Shown piece after piece: positions 32,651-41,483 of a stretch of 44,771 nt of DNA. The translations under genes and the position numbers were made by a program. This DNA is from Flavobacteriales bacterium (GTDB lineage Bacteria > Bacteroidota > Bacteroidia > Flavobacteriales_F > PHOS-HE28), in assembly GCA_016788485.1 (NCBI GenBank), contig JAEUSV010000052.1, forward strand, positions 1 through 44,771, given 5' to 3'. The notes under the pieces are model-generated. The model saw nothing but the letters and a program-made list of their open reading frames with translations, did not search any database and had not been told where the DNA came from. Position 1 is the first letter of the stretch. Every line of letters begins with the position of its first letter.

Positions 32651-32678
32651 AAAGCCCGGCCGAAAGCCGGGCTTTTTC
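32651..32678 (+). terminator. Strong hairpin terminator after the barrel gene
   Basis: AAAGCCCGGC pairs perfectly with GCCGGGCTTT around CGAAA and runs into TTTCAT; 18 bp past the stop codon. The A-tract on the 5' side also allows use from the minus strand. Confidence 0.85.
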
Positions 32679-32686
32679 ATGGGCGG

Positions 32687-33162
32687 TCACCAGTAACGCT
32701 CGGGCAGCAGGCGCCTGTCCTTGGATATCACCACCTCGCGGTCCAGGACGACCGCGTACCCCAGGAGGCCGTGCCGAAGGCGGATGCGCAAGGCGTCGGC
32801 GTACCAGACCTCCGGATCGCGGGGAAGCAGGAGCACACGCTCCTCCAACGGCCCGATGGAACGGTTGATGAGCCGCATCAAGGCCAGGGTGATGGGACCA
32901 GCCCGAAGAACCCGATCACGAAACTGCTCCATCCGTCCGGGCGCCACCGATGCCGCATGACCGCCAGCAGCAAGGCCACCGAACCACCGATGCCCATGAT
33001 GACCCGCACCATTTCCCCGAACTCGATCAAGGTGTCCTGCCAGCACCGCGCGATCAGGAACCAGGAGGCGAACCAACCTGCGGCCATGGCACTGTGCAAC
33101 GCGGCCTGTCCCTTGTTCGCGAGGCGAGGCGGAGGGTCGGTCAGCTGGGGCATCCCGGGCAT
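32687..33162 (-). pseudogene. Small membrane protein gene split by a frameshift
   Basis: Frame 1 starts at 33162 (MPGMPQLTDPPPRLANKGQ) and carries two hydrophobic segments (AMAAGWFASWFLIARCW; VIMGIGGSVALLLAVM; then SSFVIGFFGLV), stopping at about 32878. A second frame continues seamlessly at GPITLALMRLINRSIGPLEERVLLLPRDPEVWYADALRIR to 32689. Joining them at VP/PI restores a continuous protein of about 158 residues ending RDRRLLPERYW. The change is one missing C in a C-run near 32894-32897. It could be a real mutation or a sequencing error. No family recognised. Confidence 0.6.
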
Positions 33163-33214
33163 GTGACCGTTCGCGCCTGCGCGGTATGAAGTTCGGGGCC
33201 TTGCCGGGAACGAC

Positions 33215-33242
33215 GAAGCCCCCGCATCGCTGCGGGGGCTTC
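33215..33242 (-). terminator. Perfect 12-bp hairpin terminator of the TPR gene
   Basis: GAAGCCCCCGCA and TGCGGGGGCTTC around TCGC, 21 bp past the stop of the minus-strand TPR gene and containing the stem seen at 14970. Confidence 0.75.
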
Positions 33243-33262
33243 GGTGAAAGCGGGTTGGTGGG

Positions 33263-34966
33263 TCAGAGCCCGAGGTTGTCCTTGAAGGCGCGGAACTCCA
33301 GGTCCTTCTTCGCCTTGTCGGCGAGGCTGCCATCCATCTTCACGGCCATGCCGAGCTGGTTGCGCACCATGTCGCCGTTGTTCTGGCGGGCACCGATGAT
33401 GGCCATCAGGTAGTGGCCCATGGCGGTGTCCTTGTCGGGGCTGGACTCCAGGATGCGCTGGGCACCGGCGGCATCACCACCGAGCATCTTCGCCAGGGCG
33501 GCGTTGAAGTCGTTGGTGCCGCTGAAGTTGCTGTTCGCGCTGGCGTAGTTGCCGTTCTGGATGTCGATGATGCCCATGTTGTACTTCACCTCCGGACCGG
33601 CGGCACCGGCCTTCTTCAGCATCTCCATGGCCTTCTTGCGGTCGCCCTTCTGACGGGTGATCGCGGCCAGGTTGTTGGTGGCGATGGGGTTCTCGGTGAT
33701 GCTGTTGCTCTTCTGGAACTGCGCCTCGGCCTCGGCCATCTTGTTCTGTGCGTAGTAGATGCAACCGATGTTGTTGCTGGCGCGGTAGTCCGTGGGGTGC
33801 ACGCGCTCGCACTCCTTGTAGATGCGCACCTGCTCGTTCGGGTCGTTGGTGAGGGTGGCCGCGAACAGCAGCTCCTCCACGTTGAGGCTGTCGGGCATGC
33901 TGCGGCTCATGGTGGTGAGCTGCTCATCCGTCTTGCCCTGGAGGTCATAGTTGATGCGGATCTCCGAGCGACGCAGGCCGGGGAGGATGTGGTCGGCGAT
34001 CTCCGTGTAGGTGGCCGCCATGTTCTTGATCTCCTGCTCGCGCTTGTTCACATCGGGGTACATCTCCAGCACACGCAGCACCAGGTCCTTGTCGGGCACC
34101 TGCGTGCCCTGCTGCATGGCCGCCTTGAAGCCCTCCCAGTCCTCGCCGCGGGGCGTGAGCTGGAAGATCGAGTCGTTCTTGCCGGCCGCCATCTTGTTGC
34201 GGTTCAGCTCGCCCTTCACCCAGGCCTTGGCGCTGTTCGCGCGGTCGTCGGCCAGGTTCTCGTTCAGGCTGAGCTCGCCGTCGGGCGAGGCCCAAGCGTC
34301 GATCGCCACGGAGCGGAGCATCACATTGGGGTCCTTCGACGCGCGCTTCACGAAGGCCGCCATGTCCTTGTTGTCCGCCTCGGTGAGCTCGGAGGAACGC
34401 ACCTGCGAGGAGTTGATCAGGTAGTTGAGCTTCGCATCCTGCGTGTGCGAGGTGACGCGCTGGAAAGCGTCCTTGGCCATGATCACCTTGTCGTCGCTCT
34501 GCAGCAGGTAGGGCGTGGTGATCACCCCGTCGGCCAGCTTCACGGCATCGAAGGGCTTCTCCTTCTTGCCCTGCTTGCCCAGGATGTTGAGCATGAGCTC
34601 GCTCTGCTCCATGGCGGGGTTGTAGGCCACCTTGTCGCTGTAGCTGAAGCTCTTGCCGGTCTCGTAAGGCACCACGGTGTAGTTGCCGGCGGCCTTGTCG
34701 CCCTGGAAGCCCACCATCTTCAGGGGCGTGCTGCCGCTGGAATAGGTGATCGTGGGGGTGAGCTCGGCCTGGGCCTTGCGGTAGAAGTACTTGCCCGGGA
34801 AGTTCCCGTTGACGTTAACGGCCACCGAATCGCCCTGGACGATCAGGGGGTTGGGGTCCACCGTGTACGTGATGTTCTTCACGTACTTGTTCATTTTACC
34901 CAGGCCACCGCATCCGGAGATGAGCAGCGCTGCCAGAAGCAGCGGGGCGACGTGCCGTTTGTCCAT
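33263..34966 (-). CDS. TPR-containing lipoprotein of an outer-membrane type seen in Bacteroidota
   Basis: 567-residue lipoprotein. Signal and lipobox: MDKRHVAPLLLAALLISGCGG (Cys19). Residues about 20-190 are a beta-rich domain (PGKYFYRKAQAELTPTITYSSG); 190-330 include NSSQVRSSELTEAD and AIDAWASPDGELSLNENLADDRA, similar to the OmpA-like peptidoglycan-associated domain in position though without a clear NxxLSxxRA motif (it reads NENLADDRANSA). Residues about 360-567 are tetratricopeptide repeats (e.g. NNIGCIYYAQNKMAEAEAQFQKS). Periplasmic scaffold role is inferred. A TATGTTTG box at 34991-34998 precedes it. Confidence 0.75.
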   Translation of the reverse strand: MDKRHVAPLLLAALLISGCGGLGKMNKYVKNITYTVDPNPLIVQGDSVAVNVNGNFPGKYFYRKAQAELTPTITYSSGSTPLKMVGFQGDKAAGNYTVVPYETGKSFSYSDKVAYNPAMEQSELMLNILGKQGKKEKPFDAVKLADGVITTPYLLQSDDKVIMAKDAFQRVTSHTQDAKLNYLINSSQVRSSELTEADNKDMAAFVKRASKDPNVMLRSVAIDAWASPDGELSLNENLADDRANSAKAWVKGELNRNKMAAGKNDSIFQLTPRGEDWEGFKAAMQQGTQVPDKDLVLRVLEMYPDVNKREQEIKNMAATYTEIADHILPGLRRSEIRINYDLQGKTDEQLTTMSRSMPDSLNVEELLFAATLTNDPNEQVRIYKECERVHPTDYRASNNIGCIYYAQNKMAEAEAQFQKSNSITENPIATNNLAAITRQKGDRKKAMEMLKKAGAAGPEVKYNMGIIDIQNGNYASANSNFSGTNDFNAALAKMLGGDAAGAQRILESSPDKDTAMGHYLMAIIGARQNNGDMVRNQLGMAVKMDGSLADKAKKDLEFRAFKDNLGL

Positions 34967-34990
34967 TGTGCGCGCGAGTTATTTCGGGCG

Positions 34991-34998
34991 CAAACATA
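34991..34998 (-). promoter_or_regulatory. -7 box TATGTTTG of the TPR lipoprotein
   Basis: Exact TAnnTTTG on the minus strand, 24 bp before ATG 34966. No gene is seen in 34967-35060. Confidence 0.6.
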
Positions 34999-35060
34999 AC
35001 CACCCGGCTCAAAGCGAGGATGTTCCGCCTCAGGCAGTTGTCCACAGCCTCCCGTGTGGA

Positions 35061-35696
35061 CTACAGGGCCAGCACCGTGCAGCCCAAGGGATGATCGGCC
35101 CCGAGGAGGTCGATGAACGCCCCGTAGGCCCCCGGGTCGTTCATGAGGTCGGCCCGGCCCAGGTCCACCACCACCGCCCTGCCGCCGGACAGCTTCTGGA
35201 AGTGGTCGAGGTACCGCTCCTGGAGGCGGGTGAGGTACTCCTCCGTGATCGTGCTCTCGTAATCGCGGCCCCGGAGCCGGATACGCTCCTGCACACGCTC
35301 CATGGGCAGGTGCAGGTACACCATGAGGTCGGGGCGCGGCAGATCGCCGTACATGATGGTGTACAGGTCCAGGAAGAGCGAATATTCGTCCTCCGGCAGC
35401 GTGACCCGGGCGAACACGAGCGATTTCCCGATGGAATAATCGGCCAGGGTACAGCTGTGGAAGAGGCTCTGCTCGGTGTTGCGCTTGAGCTGGTGGTACC
35501 GCTGGGCCAGGAAGGAGAGCTCCACGCTGAACGCATACCGCTCCGGTTCGGCATAGAACCGCGGCAGGAAGGGGTTGTCCTCGAACTCCTCGAGCACCAG
35601 CCTGCCATTGACCTCAGTGGCCAACCGACGACAGAGCGTGGTCTTGCCCGCACCGATCAACCCCTCGATGGCGATGTAACCGTAGCGGGGGGTCAT
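35061..35696 (-). CDS. Deoxynucleoside kinase family protein
   Basis: 211-residue P-loop kinase of the dNK/dGK family, phosphorylating deoxynucleosides for salvage. Walker A is EGLIGAGKTT (residues 11-20); the catalytic Glu follows in LVLEEFEDNPFLPRFY, the DRS-like motif is replaced by DYSIGKS (about 87), and the lid has RIRLRGRDYE. The ATG at 35696 overlaps the folK stop by the ATGA arrangement, so the two are translated together. Substrate preference (dA, dG or other) cannot be told. A second, different dNK is at 41484. Confidence 0.88.
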   Translation of the reverse strand: MTPRYGYIAIEGLIGAGKTTLCRRLATEVNGRLVLEEFEDNPFLPRFYAEPERYAFSVELSFLAQRYHQLKRNTEQSLFHSCTLADYSIGKSLVFARVTLPEDEYSLFLDLYTIMYGDLPRPDLMVYLHLPMERVQERIRLRGRDYESTITEEYLTRLQERYLDHFQKLSGGRAVVVDLGRADLMNDPGAYGAFIDLLGADHPLGCTVLAL

Positions 35697-36172
35697 GCGA
35701 GGATGGGCAGGGACAGCAGCAGGTCGAGCACCGATCGCCCCAGCTGCGGGTGCGGCGCCTGGGGGGCGATGTCGGCGAGCGGCGCCAGCACGAACCGTCG
35801 GCCGGCCATGCGGGGGTGCGGCACCTGGAGCGAGGGCCCCTCGACCACCAGCCCGCCATAGAGCACCAGGTCGATGTCGATGGGCCGGGGTCCGAGCCCG
35901 GCCCCGGCCTGACGTGTGCGCCCAAGCTCCGCCTCGATCGCCAGGCACTCGTGCAGCACGTGCTCGGGCGCGAGCACCGTGCGAACGCCCAAGGCCACGT
36001 TGAGGAAGAGGCGGTGGTCGTCGAACCCCTGCGGCTCGGTCCAGTGATCGCGGCTGCGGGCGAACACCTCCCCCACCCGTTCGCCCACCAGTTCAGTAGC
36101 ACGTAGCAGCGTGGCCGGGGGATCCCCGGTATTGCCTCCCAACAGGAGGTACGCCTCGATGCCACCGTGCAT
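35693..36172 (-). CDS. folK: 2-amino-4-hydroxy-6-hydroxymethyldihydropteridine diphosphokinase
   Basis: HPPK, the step in folate synthesis that pyrophosphorylates 6-hydroxymethyl-7,8-dihydropterin. 159 residues: AYLLLGGNTGDP near the start, EPQGFDDHRLFLNVALGV (canonical QxxFLNxV), RPIDIDLVLYG (catalytic Asp pair, Mg2+ ligands) and PHPRMAGRRFVLAPLADIAP. The start at 36172 is fixed by these and by a TACCTTTG box 5 bases upstream; longer upstream codons are not HPPK. Overlaps the kinase gene by 4 bases. folB/folP are not in the window. Confidence 0.93.
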   Translation of the reverse strand: MHGGIEAYLLLGGNTGDPPATLLRATELVGERVGEVFARSRDHWTEPQGFDDHRLFLNVALGVRTVLAPEHVLHECLAIEAELGRTRQAGAGLGPRPIDIDLVLYGGLVVEGPSLQVPHPRMAGRRFVLAPLADIAPQAPHPQLGRSVLDLLLSLPILA

Positions 36173-36177
36173 GCGGC

Positions 36178-36185
36178 CAAAGGTA
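36178..36185 (-). promoter_or_regulatory. -7 box TACCTTTG with near-leaderless spacing
   Basis: Exact TAnnTTTG on the minus strand, followed by GCCGC and the folK ATG. Confidence 0.65.
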
Positions 36186-36261
36186 TCCGGCTTCGCCTGC
36201 CACCCATCAGGCCGTGCGGGCCGCTTGTGTAGGAACCGGGACCCCGGCAGCACATGCGGCC

Positions 36262-36269
36262 TAGTTTCG
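36262..36269 (+). promoter_or_regulatory. -7 box TAGTTTCG of sppA
   Basis: Matches TAnnTTCG, 19 bp before ATG 36289; divergent from the folK promoter, 116 bp between the two start codons. Confidence 0.5.
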
Positions 36270-36288
36270 TGGCCACAACCAATCTCCC

Positions 36289-38121
36289 ATGCGCCAGTTC
36301 CTCAAGTTCATGTTCGCCAGCATGCTCGGCTTCATCCTGGGCTCGGTGATCATCGCCTTCCTCTTCGTGCTCGCCGTGGCCGGTGCCGTGGCCTCCCTCA
36401 GCACCGCCTTCAGCATGGAGAGCAAACCCACCACGGTGGAGAACAACTCCGTCCTGCGGATCACCCTGGACCACCCCATCGTGGACCGCGGCCGCAAGGA
36501 TGACCTGGTCCTCGACTTCGGGCCCTTCCGTGGCATGGGCGAGGTGGGGCTCAATAACATCCTCGCCGACCTCGAGAAGGCCAAGACCGACGACCGCATC
36601 AAGGGCATCTTCCTCGATCTGGGCATGGTGAACGCGCGCATGGCCACCCTGCACGAGATCCGGGAGAAGATCCTCGAGTTCAAGGCGGAGAGCGGCAAGC
36701 CGGTGATCGCCTATGGCGACCTGTACATGCAGGGCACCTACTACCTGGCGAGCGCCGCCGACGAGGTGTACCTGGTGCCCGAAGGCGACCTCGACTTCCG
36801 CGGCCTGCGCAGCGAGATGATGTTCTTCAAGGGCCTGTTCGACAAGCTCGGCGTGGAGGTGCAGTTCATCCGTGGCAGCAACAACCGCTTCAAGAGCTTC
36901 GGCGAGGCCTTCACCCAGAGCGAGATGAGCCCCGCCAACGAGGAGCAGATGATGCGCTTGGTGCAGGGCACCTGGGACCACTACCTCGCCACCATCGCCG
37001 GAACGCGCCGCATCGACAAGGCCCGGCTCAACACCATCGCCGACAGCCTGCTGATCCGCCGCGCTCCCGACGCCGTGACCTACGGCCTGATCGACGGGGT
37101 GATGTACCGCGACGAGGTGCTCGCCCACCTGAAGGAGAAGATGGGCCTGGACACCGACAAGGAGATCACCTTCACCGGACTGGGCCGTTACACCCGCGCC
37201 ACCGTGGCCGGCAAGCGCGCCGACGGCAAGAAGGCCCTTCCCTCGTACAAGCAGCCCAAGGTGGCCGTGGTGTACGCGCAGGGCGACATCATGGACGGCG
37301 AGAGCAGCGACGGCGTGATCGGGGGCACCACCCTGAGCGCAGCCATCCGCGAGGCCCGCGAGGACACCAGCGTGAAGGCCATCGTGCTGCGCGTGAACAG
37401 CCCCGGTGGCAGTGGACTGGCCAGCGATGTGATCTGGCGCGAGGTGAAGCTGGCCACCGCGGTGAAGCCCGTGGTGGTGAGCATGGGCGACGTGGCCGCG
37501 AGCGGCGGCTACTACATCAGCTGCGCGGCCAACCGCATCTACGCCGAGCCCACCACCATCACCGGCAGCATCGGCGTGTTCGGCATGATCCCCAACATGC
37601 AGGGCTTCTACAACGACAAGCTCGGCATCACCTTCGACGGGGTGCAGACCAACACCTACGCCGGCATGATGACCACCAACCGCCCCCTCACCGGTGCGGA
37701 AAAGGACATCATCCAGGGCTTCGTGGACCATTTCTACGACACCTTCACCACCCGCGTGGCCGAAGGGCGCAAGCTCACCAAGGCGCAGGTGGACAGCATC
37801 GGCCAGGGCCGCGTGTGGACCGGCACCGACGCCCAACGCCTGGGGCTGGTGGACAAGCTGGGCGGACTGGAGATGGCCATCGACGATGCCGCTGCGCTCG
37901 CCGGGCTTGAGGAGGGCAATTACCGCCTGGTGGACTACCCCGAACAGGAGGACCTGTTCAAGCAGCTGCTCGAGGAGCTCAACGGGGGCGCACGCAGCTG
38001 GGTGACGGGTCAGGTGTTCGGCGAGGACGCGGACCTGCTGCACGCCTTCGAACGCGCCCGCGCGGTGCGCCGCATCAACGGCATCCAGGCGCGCATGCCC
38101 TTCGAGGTGGACATCCACTGA
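36289..38121 (+). CDS. sppA: Signal peptide peptidase SppA, 67-kDa type
   Basis: Membrane-anchored serine protease that clears released signal peptides. 610 residues in the long, duplicated form. One N-terminal membrane segment (about 8-32: FMFASMLGFILGSVIIAFLFVLAVAG). Catalytic Lys is Lys202 in RFKSFGEAF of the N-terminal half; catalytic Ser is Ser405 in GDVAASGGYYIS of the C-terminal half, with the expected PTTITGSIGVFG after it. The active site faces the periplasm. The start matches the anchor. It is followed by a strong terminator. Confidence 0.95.
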   Translation: MRQFLKFMFASMLGFILGSVIIAFLFVLAVAGAVASLSTAFSMESKPTTVENNSVLRITLDHPIVDRGRKDDLVLDFGPFRGMGEVGLNNILADLEKAKTDDRIKGIFLDLGMVNARMATLHEIREKILEFKAESGKPVIAYGDLYMQGTYYLASAADEVYLVPEGDLDFRGLRSEMMFFKGLFDKLGVEVQFIRGSNNRFKSFGEAFTQSEMSPANEEQMMRLVQGTWDHYLATIAGTRRIDKARLNTIADSLLIRRAPDAVTYGLIDGVMYRDEVLAHLKEKMGLDTDKEITFTGLGRYTRATVAGKRADGKKALPSYKQPKVAVVYAQGDIMDGESSDGVIGGTTLSAAIREAREDTSVKAIVLRVNSPGGSGLASDVIWREVKLATAVKPVVVSMGDVAASGGYYISCAANRIYAEPTTITGSIGVFGMIPNMQGFYNDKLGITFDGVQTNTYAGMMTTNRPLTGAEKDIIQGFVDHFYDTFTTRVAEGRKLTKAQVDSIGQGRVWTGTDAQRLGLVDKLGGLEMAIDDAAALAGLEEGNYRLVDYPEQEDLFKQLLEELNGGARSWVTGQVFGEDADLLHAFERARAVRRINGIQARMPFEVDIH

Positions 38122-38137
38122 ACCGGCCGAAACGGAA

Positions 38138-38163
38138 AAAGGGCTCCGCGAACGGAGCCCTTT
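38138..38163 (+). terminator. Perfect 11-bp hairpin terminator
   Basis: AAAGGGCTCCG and CGGAGCCCTTT around CGAA, 16 bp after the sppA stop, with A-tract and TTT flanks. Confidence 0.85.
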
Positions 38164-38228
38164 CCCAAACCCTAACGAACGGTCTTTCGACCTAACCCGC
38201 CCTTGGTACGCGGGGTTGGCCGACAGGG

Positions 38229-39041
38229 TTACACGTCCTCCACCGCGATGTGGAAGCCGCTGTGATTACGGACGTTGAGCACGCGCCCATCGGCCCAGAC
38301 CAGGTACTGGCCCTTGATGCCGGCCAGCGTACCGGCCACTTCGGGCTCCTTCTCCAAGTTGATGCTGGCCACCTTGGGCGGGAGCACATCGTGCGGGTAG
38401 TGCAGCAACTGGGGCGCTTCGGCGGGCAGGGCATGGGCCTGGAGCTCTTCAGGCAGCAGGGATAGCGCCTTGTCGCGCGCCGCCAGCAACGCATCGATGT
38501 CGGGGCGCACCGGCTTGAGCATCGCGCGCCAGTTGGTGCGGTCGTCGAATTGCGCCTTCAGCGCCACCTCGATGGCGCCGGCCAGCTGGCGGTAGGGGGT
38601 GCGTGCAATGCGCACCGCCGCCACGGCGCCCTGGTCGATCCAGCGCACGGGCACCTGCGTGGCGCGCGTAACGCCCACCTTGATGCCACCGGTGAAGCTG
38701 AGGTACACCACATGCTCGGTATCGTGGTGCTCGCGCTCCCATTGCGGGTCGCGGCCTTCGCCCAGGTGGGCCCGGCAGAGCTCGGGCCGCACGATGCACT
38801 CTGCGGCCTCCGGCGCATCGCGGAAGCAGGGGTAGCAGAAGCCCTGGCCGAAGAACTTCTTCACGCCGCGGCCACAGCTCACACAGGTCATCTGCCCCGT
38901 GAACCGCAGCGCGAACGGGCGTCCCACGAGAGGGGTCATGTCCAGCTCGTGCGTGCCGAAGCGCAGGGCGTAGCGCACCGCCCCCTCCTCCACCGGACGC
39001 GCCGGGTCGAAGCCCGCGCGCATCTTCACCAACATGCCCAT
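38229..39041 (-). CDS. DUF2797 family protein
   Basis: 270-residue cytosolic protein of DUF2797. Its N-terminal half carries zinc-ribbon cysteines CVSCGRGVKKFFGQGFCYPCF (near residues 54-75) and a further Cys pair in AECIVRPELCRAH; the conserved DPQWEREHHDTEHVVYLSFTGGIKVGVTR and QGAVAAVRIARTPYRQLAGAIEVAL follow. Biochemical function unknown. ATG 39041 is chosen over the ATG two codons later; a TACCTTCG box is 25 bp upstream. Divergent from the GH3 gene. Confidence 0.85.
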   Translation of the reverse strand: MGMLVKMRAGFDPARPVEEGAVRYALRFGTHELDMTPLVGRPFALRFTGQMTCVSCGRGVKKFFGQGFCYPCFRDAPEAAECIVRPELCRAHLGEGRDPQWEREHHDTEHVVYLSFTGGIKVGVTRATQVPVRWIDQGAVAAVRIARTPYRQLAGAIEVALKAQFDDRTNWRAMLKPVRPDIDALLAARDKALSLLPEELQAHALPAEAPQLLHYPHDVLPPKVASINLEKEPEVAGTLAGIKGQYLVWADGRVLNVRNHSGFHIAVEDV

Positions 39042-39066
39042 TCCCACGGGGTGCGTATCTTTTCGA

Positions 39067-39074
39067 CGAAGGTA
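39067..39074 (-). promoter_or_regulatory. -7 box TACCTTCG of the DUF2797 gene
   Basis: TAnnTTCG match on the minus strand, 25 bp before ATG 39041, inside the 64-bp divergent gap to the GH3 gene. Confidence 0.5.
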
Positions 39075-39105
39075 CCGAGCGATCTTCGCACCGCGCAGCC
39101 CTCCC

Positions 39106-40617
39106 ATGCCCGTCAACGCCCTGTTCTCCTTCCTGATCAAGAAGCGCCTGCAGCAGATCGAGCTGTTCCGGGACAACCCCGAGGGCGCCCAGCTGGAGGT
39201 GTTCACCAACCTGGTGCAGGCGGCGCGCTATACAGAGTGGGGACGGCAATACGACTATGCCTCCATCACCACGCCCGACCAGTTCCGCGAGCGTGTGCCG
39301 CTCCAGCAGTACGACGATGTGCGGCCGTATGTGGACCGGTTGCGCCGCGGCGAGCAGAACCTGCTCTGGCCCACCGAGATCAAGTGGTTCAGCAAGAGCA
39401 GCGGCACCACCAACGACCGCAGCAAGTTCATCCCCGTGAGCCGCGAGGCCCTGGAGGACTGCCATTACAAGGGCGGCAAGGACCTGATCGCGCTGCACTA
39501 CCAGATGTACCCGCAGAGCAAGCTGTACCAGGGCATGAGCATGGTGGTGGGCGGCAGCAGCGCGCTGGAGCAGTTCAGGCCCGATGCGTACAGCGGCGAC
39601 CTCAGCGCCATCATCATCCGCAACCTGCCCATCTGGGTGGAGATCCGCCGCACGCCCATCAAGGAGGTGGCCCTGATGGAGGGCTGGGAGGAGAAGGTGG
39701 ACCGCATGGCGCGCGAGACCATGCGCGAGGACGTGCGCAGCATCGCCGGCGTGCCCAGCTGGACCCTGGTGATCCTGCGGCGCATCCTGGAGCTCACGGG
39801 CAAGCGCCACATCATGGAGGTGTGGCCCAACCTGGAGCTCTTCATGCACGGCGGGGTCAGCTTCCGCCCCTACCGCGACCAGTTCAAGGCGCTGATCCCC
39901 TCGCCCACCATGAACTACCTGGAGAGCTACAACGCCAGCGAGGGCTACTTCGCCATCCAGGACCGCCGCGATGCCGACGACCTGCTGCTGATGCTCGACT
40001 ACGGCATCTTCTTTGAGTTCATCCCGCTCGCGGAGCTCGACAAGGAGCAACCGCGCACCGTGATGCTCCAGGACGTGGTGGTGGGTGAACAATACGCCGT
40101 GGTGATCAGCACCAACGCCGGCCTGTGGCGCTACATGCCCGGTGACACGGTGCGCTTCACCAGCGTGCGGCCTTACCGCATCCAGGTGAGCGGCCGCACG
40201 CGCAGTTTCATCAACGCCTTCGGCGAGGAGCTCATCGTGGACAACGCCGACCGCGGCATCGAGGAGGCCTGTCGCGCCACCGGTGCCGTGGTCTCCGACT
40301 ACACCGCCGGTCCGGTGTACATGGACGACGCAGCGCGCGGCGGGCACGAGTGGGTGATCGAGTTCGACCGTGCGCCGGACGACCTGGAGCGCTTCATCGA
40401 CCTGCTCGACGCCACCATGCGCGCGCACAACAGCGACTACGATGCGAAGCGCGCCGGGGACATGGCGCTGCGCCGCCCGGTGGTGCATGCGGTGGCCCCC
40501 GGCACCTTCCACGGCTGGATGAAGCAGCGCGGCCGGCTCGGCGGCCAGAACAAGGTGCCGCGCCTGGCCAACGACCGCAGCTACCTCGACGCACTGCTCA
40601 CCGCCATCCCCACGTGA
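39106..40617 (+). CDS. GH3-family acyl-adenylate-forming protein
   Basis: 503-residue bacterial member of the GH3 superfamily (ANL-like enzymes that conjugate carboxylic acids to amino acids; plant ones act on auxin and jasmonate). The ATP-binding P-loop-like SKSSGTTNDRSKFIP is near residue 95, GGVSFRPYRDQFKAL and YNASEGYFAIQD (about 270-290) are family segments, and TNAGLWRYMPGDTVRFT carries the later nucleotide-binding region. No transmembrane segment. Substrate unknown in bacteria. Its TGA overlaps the ATG of the next gene (TGATG), so they are probably co-translated. Start ATG 39106 gives MPVNALFSFLIKKRLQQ. Confidence 0.9.
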   Translation: MPVNALFSFLIKKRLQQIELFRDNPEGAQLEVFTNLVQAARYTEWGRQYDYASITTPDQFRERVPLQQYDDVRPYVDRLRRGEQNLLWPTEIKWFSKSSGTTNDRSKFIPVSREALEDCHYKGGKDLIALHYQMYPQSKLYQGMSMVVGGSSALEQFRPDAYSGDLSAIIIRNLPIWVEIRRTPIKEVALMEGWEEKVDRMARETMREDVRSIAGVPSWTLVILRRILELTGKRHIMEVWPNLELFMHGGVSFRPYRDQFKALIPSPTMNYLESYNASEGYFAIQDRRDADDLLLMLDYGIFFEFIPLAELDKEQPRTVMLQDVVVGEQYAVVISTNAGLWRYMPGDTVRFTSVRPYRIQVSGRTRSFINAFGEELIVDNADRGIEEACRATGAVVSDYTAGPVYMDDAARGGHEWVIEFDRAPDDLERFIDLLDATMRAHNSDYDAKRAGDMALRRPVVHAVAPGTFHGWMKQRGRLGGQNKVPRLANDRSYLDALLTAIPT

Positions 40618-41411
40618 TGCGCACGGCCCTGCTGCTCCTCGCCGCCCTGTGGGCCGTGGTCCTGCGCGCCCAGTCAGCGGACAGCGTGCGCACCATCCCG
40701 GGGCGCTTCGACCTGTTCACCACCGACGAGCTCGGCAACGTATACGCCCTGCGCGGCGACGAGCTGCAGCTGTTCAATGCCGAGGGGAAGAGCTGGCTGC
40801 GCAACAGCATGAAGACCTTCGGGCGCATCACCCACATCGATGCGTTCCAGTCGCTGAAGCCCGTCGTGTTCGCCCAGGAGCAGGGGCAGCTCGCCGTGCT
40901 CGACAACACCCTGGCGGTGCAGGGCAGCGTGATCAACCTGCCGCGTGAAGGCTATCCACAGGTGGACCTGGCGTGCGCCAGCGTGCAGAACTGCTTCTGG
41001 TTCTTCGACCCGCGCGAGCTGGAGCTCGTGCGTGTGAACGCCAAGCTCACCACGCTCAACACCAGCGGCCGCCTCGACCAGCTCCTCGGCTTCACGCCGC
41101 ATCCCGCGCAGATGCAGGAGCTCGACAACTGGCTCTACGTGAACGACCCCGCGCATGGCATCCTCGTGTTCGATCTGTTCGCCACCTACTACAAGACCAT
41201 ACCCGTGATCGGCGCCACGCGCTTCGAGGTGCGCGGCAACGACCTGTGGTACATGCAGGGCGACACGCTGCACCGCTACGACCGGCGCACCTTCACCACC
41301 GATCACTTCCCCATGCCAGGCGAAGGCACCGTGCGCGACGCGCGCATCGAGCGCGGCCACCTCTACCTGCTGCGCGAGGACCGCATCGACATCGTGCCCG
41401 AAGGGCGCTGA
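40617..41411 (+). CDS. Exported protein, probable beta-propeller-like repeat
   Basis: 264-residue protein with signal peptide MRTALLLLAALWAVVLRAQS. Residues 25-264 consist of recurrent short beta stretches (FTTDELGNVYALRGDELQLFNAEGK, VVFAQEQGQLAVLDN, VNDPAHGILVFDL, LWYMQGDTLHRYDRRT) that resemble blades of a propeller fold without a catalytic motif. Function unknown. It overlaps the GH3 stop by two bases and so is probably expressed with it. Start is decided by the signal peptide and the overlap. Confidence 0.7.
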   Translation: MRTALLLLAALWAVVLRAQSADSVRTIPGRFDLFTTDELGNVYALRGDELQLFNAEGKSWLRNSMKTFGRITHIDAFQSLKPVVFAQEQGQLAVLDNTLAVQGSVINLPREGYPQVDLACASVQNCFWFFDPRELELVRVNAKLTTLNTSGRLDQLLGFTPHPAQMQELDNWLYVNDPAHGILVFDLFATYYKTIPVIGATRFEVRGNDLWYMQGDTLHRYDRRTFTTDHFPMPGEGTVRDARIERGHLYLLREDRIDIVPEGR

Positions 41412-41453
41412 GGCGACTTATCCACGATCCGTGCGCCCGTGCGCGAGGGCGGA

Positions 41454-41461
41454 TAACTTCG
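41454..41461 (+). promoter_or_regulatory. -7 box TAACTTCG
   Basis: TAnnTTCG match, 22 bp before ATG 41484. Confidence 0.5.
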
Positions 41462-41483
41462 CCAGCCTATCACGGACAAGGCC

